DNA of 64,000 nucleotides, from assembly GCA_016859345.1 (NCBI GenBank), contig CM029121.1, positions 7,257,911-7,321,910 on the forward strand, given 5' to 3'. The notes beneath the pieces are model-generated. The model saw only the letters and a program-made list of their open reading frames with translations, made no database searches and was not told where the DNA came from. Numbering within the stretch: the first letter of the stretch is position 1; every line of letters begins with the position of its first letter. This DNA comes from Istiophorus platypterus. Taxonomy: Eukaryota; Chordata; Actinopteri; Istiophoriformes; Istiophoridae. The translations under genes were made by a program, and so were the position numbers. This document shows positions 1 through 9,200 of the stretch, one piece after another.

Positions 1-60
1 ACTCTTGTGAGGTTTTGGAAGAAGAAAAGAGTCTCCCTCCAGCAACCCTCACCTCCAGCA

Positions 61-72
61 CCCCCCCCCCCC

Positions 73-125
<53 letters not shown>
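61..125. repeat. C13 plus (CA)n microsatellite
   Basis: Thirteen C bases (61-73) are followed by about 25 CA units (76-125), inside ccnd2 intron 3. Confidence 0.95.
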
Positions 126-126
<1 letters not shown>

Positions 127-339
127 GTATGCCTCTGTTCCTGGGCCACCTATGGGCTAGCTAGAAGAGTGGGCAGTGGGGGCATAGAAACAGCCTGCAC
201 ATTAACATATTGCCATATTCAATTGCAAAGCAAACTGCGTGCGATGGCTCTGAAGGAGATTTTTCTTCCTTCTTTTTTTTTTTTTATCTGGAATCAAAGA
301 GGTAGGCCCTTTGATAGCTGTAAAGGCAGCCCCTCACTG

Positions 340-560
340 CCTTTTTAATATGCACAGCCAGGCGCTTTCTCATCTTGTGGGCTCAGTGTTGACAAATAAA
401 TGAACTTATTATACACCCCTGTGTTAGCTGCTGGGCCTCTGCCAAAGGGCGATTTATTAAAGGCTACCTCGAGCCAAGAGGAAAGAACACACAAAGCCCC
501 TCGGCATTACATCACTGCTGTAAGAGAACAACTTTCTATAGAGGGGTAAAAGGACAAAGG
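340..560. promoter_or_regulatory. Candidate conserved non-coding element in ccnd2 intron 3
   Basis: This non-repetitive, complex stretch carries a forkhead-like TGTTGACAAATAAA at 387-400 and a HOX/CDX-like TTTATTA at 453-459. It has no coding potential. It stands out against the flanking simple repeats. Conservation was not tested. Confidence 0.3.
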
Positions 561-675
561 CATACACGGATTTACTGTACGTGTGCAATGAGTACAGACT
601 GACAGGCGAGGAGGCAGACACCTAAGAGACACAGGCGAGAGACAATGCACCAGTTCCTGCAAGCTTTAAGATGCA

Positions 676-692
676 AACACACCGACACACAC

Positions 693-738
<46 letters not shown>

Positions 739-774
739 ATAAACACACACCCACACACACACACACCCACACAT
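676..774. repeat. Interrupted (CA)n microsatellite
   Basis: The main run is at 694-736, with further CA blocks interrupted by CCCATAAA and CCC up to 774. Confidence 0.93.
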
Positions 775-3675
775 AGCACAGATGTAGGTTTGTGGGAGAG
801 CTGAGTGGCGGGCAGTGGGCAGCAAGCTGATTTTTCGCACTCAAGACAAGACAGGTCTGTAGCAGAACAAGGACGTGCGCGTGCAGCCGGTGCGGGCTGA
901 CACTCCGGCCTGGTGGCTGCTGCATGTGGGGGGAAGAATGGCCGTATTTTAGGAGGCCCTCATTGATATTCATGTTGAGGATAAACAGTGTATGTAGCTG
1001 AGTGGGGACGCCTGCGATGGAAAGCTCCCTGTGAGCAGCGGCTGGCTGGCCTGGCCTGCACGCCTCTCACCCCCTTCAATGGCCCTTTCTCCTCCCTGTG
1101 CCCCCTCGTCTCCATTCCTCCATGTTCCTACCCCCTGAAACTTCATCCTCATGCCTCTGGTCACACATTCTGCTGCCCTACATGGCCCACTCCTCCTGGG
1201 TGGCTGCAATGCACAGTATGCACATTAAACTTGTAAATTAATTAAAGTTGGAAAGTTGAACAACAGCCAAAACAAGAAAGAAAAAAAGCTCTCCTTTTCA
1301 CCCTCTCCTCTTTTTCCAGTGCAATAAATCAGGGTCTTGTATTCTATACATGTAGTCCTTACTGACCTTGTTTATTAAAGAAGCAGCATTACGAGGACCC
1401 AAGGCCTGTTGACTGATTAAGGCCAAAAACAAACATCATTTTGGGATTGGCTTGACAGTATATTTCACCATTAAAGCAACACAGCCTGGAAGTCAAAACA
1501 AGTCTGTGGAGAGTTACTCAGACGGTCCACCTAGTGTAGCTCCATGAGACGCACAAACATCAACTTCCTGACTGAGGAGTTCTTCCACGTGTAACGAGGG
1601 GAGATATCACTGATTAACTATGACTTGATACTTCTATCTGACATATTCCTTTAGTCCCTTTTTCAGACTGTCACTCTGGAGACAAACAGAAAATAAAACT
1701 TCGGAGAGTCTGAGTCATGCACCCTGGTCAAATACTGATTTAAACTCATTTGGCATAAAACACTGTCCTCATTAATTGTAGCATCCAGTGAAATCTCTCT
1801 TCAGTCTTGCACCATCATCTCCACAGCTGCAGCCTTGAGGAGTCAATAACATCACTGATGAGGAGCAAGCAGATTTGGATCAGACAGGTCACCTTCTCTC
1901 AACACTTGAAGAGCACAAACTAACAACTGTAGTTGTGCCTGGTTTAAATATTCAAATTTTCTTCCTCTCCCTGGCTGTCTGTCTTTGTAGACGATATTAT
2001 TTGGATGGTTGGGAGCTTAGCAGAAGAAATTAAAACCCTCTCACAGGAAAAAAAAAAATTGTTTTCATGGAGAGCTCAAGAATAATAGAGTCACTCTGGT
2101 GTCATGACAAATGTATAAATGTCAACCTAGCTGGCACTAACATTTACTTTACTTAGAATAACAAATATCAGTCTCTGTGGTTGAAGAGACATCCAAGGTA
2201 CACACATAAGTTTAAAAACATTTTGATTTGTAGACCTTTTTGGTGGGACAATCGCAGCATCCAAAGAAGAAACCTCTCTCTGTATGTTTCTGCTGTGACT
2301 CAGCTGGCCACAGTATTTATAGTGTGGTGCTGATTAAACCAGTGAGGTGAAGGGGTGGAACTCAGGACATGCCACTCGATGATTCACTCTGTGTGTCAAA
2401 TTTTTGGGCGCATACTTGTTGGGAAGCTTCTTCCTGCTGCATCTGTTGGCGATACAGCCAGACCAAACGTGATTCCTCACATCAGTGGAGCGTTGGAGGA
2501 TGATAATTTGTTGGACAATGTAGCCAATTTGTTGGGGTTCTGACTCATCAAGCATAAAGGAGTTTTTATGTAAACAAACACCAGTAAGGACCTTCTCATT
2601 GACCACATCTGAGATGAATCATTCATCTCCAGAATGCAGAGCGGAGCCTGGAGGGGATTCTCTGTGCAGTGGCCACTTGGAGAGGAAGCTAACAGGAGCA
2701 TTCCTGCCTCTGAATAAGTGAGATTTAACAGCCAAAATGAGAGAGGACTCATGAATCACTTCAGAATATTAGAGTGGTAAATGCTGCATGAAAATGGGCA
2801 TGTTTTCTTCCCTAATTGAGGACACACAACTTGGAGAGCTATGGTGGATACAGAAAAACTATTAGTTATACAATTATTTTGAAATACAAAGGAAATACAG
2901 TGGATGAGCTGTATTTCAGCACGTGATCCAACTTTCTTTAGGGTTAGAAGCTACAGAAACAAAAATATGTAGAGAAATATATGATGTACTTCAGAGTAGA
3001 CAAATCTAGATACAACTGTGTGAAAGTTTAGATGCTTAAGGTTTATAAAAAAAAAACAAAACAGTGTATTCCATGGCAAATTGGTTACAATTATAAAGGA
3101 GGGAAAGTGAAGCCATGCAGTAAAGCTTGACTTCTCTAATGTTTGTTAGCTAGTGAATTATTAGTTTGTCTAAGAGAAACAAACCAGTTAACCATCAAGT
3201 TACTTCAGACAGTACAAAGACAATCCCACAAGCTATAAAAAAAAAAAAAATCAAATACTATTCACGGATAAAAGAACAAGTACTCAGTTACCTGAATCAC
3301 TTGTTAGTCCCAACTTGTCAAAAAATTGTCATAGTCTCTTCCGGGACAATTCACTCTCTCTTGGCCAGGACTATTGGCCCTGTTCCAGAATGTTCTTTTG
3401 ATCTACTTCTGTGACTATTGTCACCATTGCATGCATACCATTACAGTGAGGGCTATTGGAGTTGGTTTATCAAAAAAATAAATAAATAAAAAAAAAATGG
3501 ACCATAATCCCTGCCAATATGGGCAGAAGACGGAGCTCAATAACTGCAGCAGACAGGTTGGGGTGCATCTGTCTGCCCCATGCACCCTGTCCATTCTCCC
3601 ACTTTACCTCAATTGAATAATAATAGAAGAGGAAGCTCAGAGTGCTTGGTGTCTGTGTGTAGGAATAGAGGTTCA

Positions 3676-3975
3676 TAATCTCCCTTAATGAGCTTGTTTC
3701 TGGGCTATTATCCGGCGGCCTGCCTGAGGGAAGTGCTGGTGTTTCCTATCAAGTGGCCCTGCAGCGCTGACCCTTGCATGGCTCTGCATATGAAATGTAA
3801 GGGCCAAGCCTTTTGTCTCCTTTCTCTCAGCCTCTAGCTGAGTCCCCGAGCCATTTGCATAGTTGTGAATGGACCAGCCAATGTTATTAATTAATACAGA
3901 GCCAGCCTGCGCCACCTGACAAAATCCCACCGAGTGGCTCAAACGGAACTGTTTCATCAAAAGAGAGGAGCCATT
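3676..3975. promoter_or_regulatory. Candidate enhancer in ccnd2 intron 3
   Basis: A complex stretch contains a perfect octamer ATTTGCAT (3853-3860), a CCAAT (3878-3882), a homeodomain-type ATTAATTAAT (3886-3895) and an E-box CACCTG (3913-3918) within about 70 bp. This density suggests a regulatory element inside the intron. Such short motifs also occur by chance. Confidence 0.35.
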
Positions 3976-4480
3976 AGGAAGGAGAGGCCTTATTCTCCAC
4001 TTCTCCTCTTCTCTCTCTTGTTTCCTTGAAAACAGAACCGTGATTTTATGCGTTTTCTTTTTCAGTATAGGGGCAACGGCAGTGGGAGTAATGGTGGGTG
4101 GTGGGTTGAATGGACTGTATGAAATAGGAAGGCCACAGGTGACCCGTTGTCAACTGTCTTGCAAATCCAAATCCTCCTGAGAGATCTCCTCCTTCTGCTG
4201 TGTCTTTACCTTCTCAGCTTCGCTCAGATGATGTCTCAAGGAGGATTCTCACCAGATAACCAAAAGATTTACGGCTGGGAACGTTCCACAAATGAGGTTT
4301 AGAATTCCCAGAGATCTTCAGATGCACCAAATTGTTGACTCACTCACGCTCTCTCTTTCTCTGACTCGCCCTCATTCTCTGTTTGCCTGGATACAAGTCT
4401 GAGGAGAGCATGCACAGATAAATGGCCTGTTGCTAATCCAGAGCTATCTCCAGAAAGTCTCTCTTCTAAAACACTATGTC

Positions 4481-4640
4481 AGGAGGACGAATCCAGGAGG
4501 CTCGTAAATTTATTTCCACTGCCTCATTGAAGCAATTAAGGACAAAGTGAATGCTGAGTCTTTCACAATGTTGCTTTGGGAATAGTTCCGATCACTGACA
4601 CGCTGTCATTCCACACATTAATCCGCTGGCACAAAATGAG
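4481..4640. promoter_or_regulatory. Candidate conserved non-coding element in ccnd2 intron 3
   Basis: Within about 90 bp lie an NKX2-type CAATTAAG (4533-4540), a SOX/TCF-like ACAAAG (4542-4547), a MEIS-like TGTCA (4604-4608) and an OTX-like TAATCC (4619-4624). The stretch is non-repetitive and non-coding. Conservation was not tested. Confidence 0.3.
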
Positions 4641-6054
4641 GGGTGAGAGTTGTGGGGTGAGAAAAGGAGAGGAAGACAGCAAGAGATAATAAGGGAGAAT
4701 GAAGAAAAAAGGAGACAGAGAAAAAGACAAAAGAGGCGTTCTTCTTCAATACTCTGCAAACATGATCTTTTGTTGCAAACTTTTCTCGGCCTATCATATC
4801 CATTGCGCAATCAGTGCAGGGGATTCCATCACTTTATTGTGTAAATACCTGTCACCTCCCTTGTATCTATTCATCTAACTATACACACACACTCCTCTGA
4901 ATGACGTCAACACAAGGAGCTGTTTCCCATGAGGGGTTGCAGTTTGCATTTCTGTTTGAGCCTTGCAGAAAAGGAAGTTGCTGGTGGTGGTGGTGATAGG
5001 GGTCACTCAGAAGTGAGAAACCAAATAGGCTTATTGTTGGTGAATTGTGTAATTTCTCTCATTAATGCTAAGATAAATACTTAGGGTGCTAGTTTCCTAA
5101 CACTCCCTCTGATTTGTTTGTAGCTTTGACCGAGGTGTTGAAGGGGACGCAAACAGGAGAAACCTGCCCTATGAAGACTCTCAACATGGGAAAACTCTCA
5201 TGTCCTCCAGCTGTAGGGCGGGGAGGCGTGAGAAATTTGGGAGGGGGGGTATGAAAACATGACATGCCTTAGAAATGGCAGTGCAAAAACAATACACTCC
5301 TCTGGCTTTCCCTAAGTCGCCTGTTCTCTCCTGCATCTTCTCCGCCTTGACATAGCGGTCTCTTGAGATCATGTTAAGGGCTCCCTGTCCCTCCCACGAC
5401 TAGCTGGATGTTTGATCTTGAGGTAACAATTCACCTCAGGAGCAGAAAGACAATGGCATGCCTGCCTCCTCCCCTGTCCATTCCTCTTCTCGACCCTGTG
5501 TGACATGGGAATGCCCCTCAACCAGGCACAATCTGCTTTGAAGTGTTACTGGATGCTCTGGAAGCCAATGATACGCCTCTAAAAACATGACCATATACCA
5601 GCCTGGGAGAAGACAGGCGATGGAGATCAGACCTAAGAGTCTAATGCTGAAAAGTCTTCCGTTACACAGGCTTTTCTTGGGCAGAATATGACTGGCCCAT
5701 AGCACACCTCCAAACAGAGCTGTTGCCACATGTTATTGAGTTAGGAGGGTTTTGATATGCGGCTGAAAGAAGAATGTGCAGATAGAGATATTTTGCAACA
5801 TGAGAAATTATGTTGATGCAAGCCATTATTGCTGGGTTCAACTTGGCAGCTTATGCATGATCACTGATACTTGCAAAACCGATAAGAAAAAAAAAAGAAG
5901 AAAAAGATCTGTTGTCAAAATGACATTGCACTCTTTATGGTCACTTTTTGGATCAGTTTTTCTAATTAAACATCACAATTCATTGGGACAAAAATCTGTT
6001 AATAATACAGGGCATTAAATCCTGCATGTGACATCATCTCCCATTGATTCCTAC

Positions 6055-6220
6055 CTGTGGCACAAAGGGCAATGAAGGTTTGGACATGTTTGCGTATAAG
6101 TGCCAGCTTATCCTCAGGCAGTGGCAGCGGCAGCCTCCTCACAATGTGCTCGATAAAGTCATTCGGTGTCACTGCTGCCAAGTTCCACTTCAACTTCCCC
6201 AACACCACCAGTTCCCATTC
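6055..6220 (-). CDS. ccnd2: ccnd2 coding exon 3 (residues 138-192 plus one base)
   Basis: The exon encodes EWELVVLGKLKWNLAAVTPN, then DFIEHIVRRLPLPLPEDKLA and LIRKHVQTFIALCAT. It covers the end of the first cyclin fold and the first helices of the second. E140 aligns with the conserved CDK-contacting glutamate of cyclin D1 (E141). The acceptor CAG sits directly after a CT-repeat tract (a GA repeat on the plus strand). The donor is GTAGGA from 6054 downward, and the exon ends in phase 1 with a G, consistent with a following D codon as in mammals. At 166 bp it is 6 bp longer than the human exon as I recall it, because of an extra Leu-Pro pair in the loop LPLPLPED. Confidence 0.95.
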
Positions 6221-9200
6221 CTGGAGAGAGAGAGAGAGAGAGACAGAGAGACAGAGAGGGAGAGCGGGACAGAGAATAGAGAGCAGAGAGAGATGACCTA
6301 AAATGAGAAAGACTCAGAATGTTTAACTGACTTAAAGTACGACCACATATTTCCATATTGTCCATACTCAGCTACTTTATTGCAGTTGTTCAGCCAGTTG
6401 CACCAAAGCCTAAAGTGAGTGAATGTGACTCTGTGGGCCCCTGGCCCCGTACAGTGGCAAGTGTGTGAAGGTTAAGCATTATTGTTATTACATTAGTCTC
6501 TGCTTGGCTGGGCCTGGGACAGAGAAACACCAGCAGCGCCACCAACCCAGGTGACCTCACAACACTGTCTCCCTCCCCGTCTGTCTGTCTGGTGTCTGGG
6601 GACTTTCCTAAAGAGGCCCACCAGAGGTTCCACTGTGTGTGTGTGAGTGTGTGTGTGTGTGGAGTGAAAATGGATAGAACAGCAGTGCGTGTTGAGCAGG
6701 ATCAGCAGTAAATTTGTATTATCTTAAAAGGTTAAAGCAGTATTTCCTCTCTTATCTCAATCTATCATGCATTTAAACTTTACTTGTATTGTGTGGTAAA
6801 ATAGAAACTGTGATTATTTTTCTTACTGCAACTTGTGTTTTACTGCCAACTCTGTTGATGTTCTTAGGTACTTAAAAATGAATTCAGCCTCTAAGCCTGT
6901 GTTCTGCTTTACATAAACAATGTCACATGCCAAATATAGGTCAAGACTTTATTTTAAAGTATTATAACATATTTCTGGCCCAGAGGAAAGACCAAACTAG
7001 GGCAGCATTTGTCATGAATAGCTTTAACTCAAACATTACTCAGTACCTTTCTGTAAAATCAGATTTGCTGGAATTAACCACTGTCAACTTCACATATGAT
7101 TTTAATGTGGATGTCTTGGGAACCTTTGATGACACATGCAAGCCTAGATGACTGTTTGTGTACTGTGGGTGGGACACTAGGTGTGGCGATGCCTTCTCTA
7201 AGAGTGCATTGTTGCTTTCACTTCCTGCAGGAGGTGATTAAAAGAAGAAGAGTTGGTGACTAATTTGGGAAAACATTTTGTGGTTTTATTCTGGACCTGA
7301 GCCTTGTGACTAGTTCTATAGATGCTCTTCATTTTCCCTCTTTCAGAAAGAGCGAGAGAATGAGAAAGAGAGAGAGAGAGACCACATGGACTCAGTCATG
7401 AGACATTTCAACATGGCCGCCACTGACCCTGCTACCAGCCTGCAATTTTATAATCAAAGTGACCTTTTTCAGCCTTGTAGTGTTTTCTGATCTGACATGG
7501 ATGCAGGGACAGGAAAGGTTTTTAAAATGTGGATTTTGTTTATGCCCACAGTTACTCGTATGAGAGATCATACTCATAAGAAAATAACCCTTTTGTCTAA
7601 AACCTCAAAAAACATCTTCCAAAGAGGTACAATCTCATTTGTGTAACTAATAGTGTAACCAATAGCTCAAATATTCGACTACTTGATCATAGACGAATCA
7701 TAAAGCCCAAGCAGTGGTTTGTTAAATGCTGCTGCTCTTATGCAACATGGCTGCCTCCTGCTCTGAAAAGCCTTTTCCATCAGTGCCAGCAAGCAAGATT
7801 CAAGCCTAAAGCAAGGCCTGTGACAAACCTTGCAACACAGGCTCTATGCTGACATAGTGGCAGGCAAGCAGGCAGGCACCCACTTCCTTCTGCTACTGCC
7901 TTCCTTTGGTCACACCTTCTTTGTAACATTGTGGTTCTCTTTACAAGAAATTGTTACCAAAGATGAGGACAAAAAACGATCACATGGCCCGAGCAGCTGA
8001 TCTCTGTTTCCTGTATCTGCATGTCAGCCAAAATACTGCCTTATACAGAAACACTGAGAAGAGGCCTCAGCAAACTGACTCAAGGACGGAGGGGTTTGTC
8101 CTCAGACTGAACAAGGTAGGACCGCCTCGGTTACCTTGCAAAGTGCAGCAGGACACACTGTTTTACATAACACCGCCTCAGGCTAACAGTGCGGCGTGTC
8201 TTCTTTTTAATGGACACTCTGTGTACTTGTAAAACCAACAACTCTAATACACTGACCATCAAAACCTTCACTGAAGAGAGGGTAAATCACATCTGACACA
8301 ATATTCTCAAGCAGAAATACATTTCAGAAAATGATCAGAAGGCAACAACATCGACAGCAGCTTGTCAGGAACTTGAATATACTACAGAAAATCAGCACAG
8401 TGGGTAGAGCCGCCAGTCAGGCAGTGAGGCAGGCCTACAAACATCAGCCACGTCTGAATCATAATATGTGGCCTCTTTCACAACATGGGTGGGATTGGCT
8501 GTTGTTTACTAAGGAATGTTTATGTAGCACCACAGAGCAGTGGGGAAATACTTATCTGATGTGAAACTGAGTTAATTAATTGGTTTGCGCTGGTGAAAGC
8601 AGCTGGTGTTTTCAGGCCAAAGTGGCCTTATCAAATAAATAGGACACAGAGGAATGACATTTGTGTTGCTCTAAATGAAACAGGATCTACTCTGCAACAT
8701 CAGTTTTATATATACAGCGGGGTCCAAAAGTGAGAGACCATGTTCCAGTTGACTCGAATGGGAGAATGGTCAAGACTTGTGGACACCCCTGTACTGGTTG
8801 TTTTATACATACAGATAAATACATAAATATTTAATCTTTTGCTCTCTGTAAGCTTCATTTGTGCATTGAAAAATGTGTGAGGATCAGAAATAGTTCAGCA
8901 TGACACAATATCAGAAATGTGTGCATCTATGGTTATTTTTGGATGAAAGCTGAACTGTAAAAGGCAAACTTGAATTTCTCTCTGTCTCTCCCTCTCTAGC
9001 TGACAGGAACAGAGTCAGAACTTTGGCTGAAGTTCAAGCTGACCTCGTTGCTCTGTGCAAATATCTGCCACCAGATGGCGATGGAGACCATTACACAGAC
9101 TGAGTGAATACTGTACAAAGCCCAGAGGGTCTTGTACAGTAAAGAGAGCCCTTGTGGAACAATTCATCGTGGAGCTTTTTCTTTTCATGGACCTTTGATT

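Larger units (their letters stand above)
1..6054 (-). other. ccnd2: ccnd2 intron 3 (partial; runs off the left edge)
   Basis: The donor is at 6054-6053. I searched this stretch on the minus strand for the exon 4 block (MYPPSMIATGS...) and for a matching acceptor and saw none, so the intron is at least 6 kb. It holds two CA-repeat tracts near the left edge, a GT-rich tract at about 6630-6660 on the neighbouring intron 2 side, and three complex stretches listed separately as candidate conserved elements. No other gene is evident. Confidence 0.75.

Noticed and set aside
572..973. 133-codon Cys-Val-rich frame on the minus strand
   Set aside because: Generated by the (CA)n repeat at 676-774.
2820..2860. 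Minus-strand reading LYPP, reminiscent of the MYPPS start of ccnd2 exon 4
   Set aside because: A stop follows at once, there is no MIATGS continuation and no acceptor. Chance match.
1..6054. Possible loss of ccnd2 exons 4-5 (truncated gene)
   Set aside because: Exons 1-3 are intact with good splice sites, and large introns are usual for this gene. The missing exons most likely lie beyond base 1, so a pseudogene call is not supported.
8998..9120. Plus-strand exon-like segment after a CTCTCTAG acceptor, open for about 35 codons
   Set aside because: No clear GT donor in frame and no known protein. It overlaps the CTCF-like motif and lies antisense inside ccnd2 intron 2.
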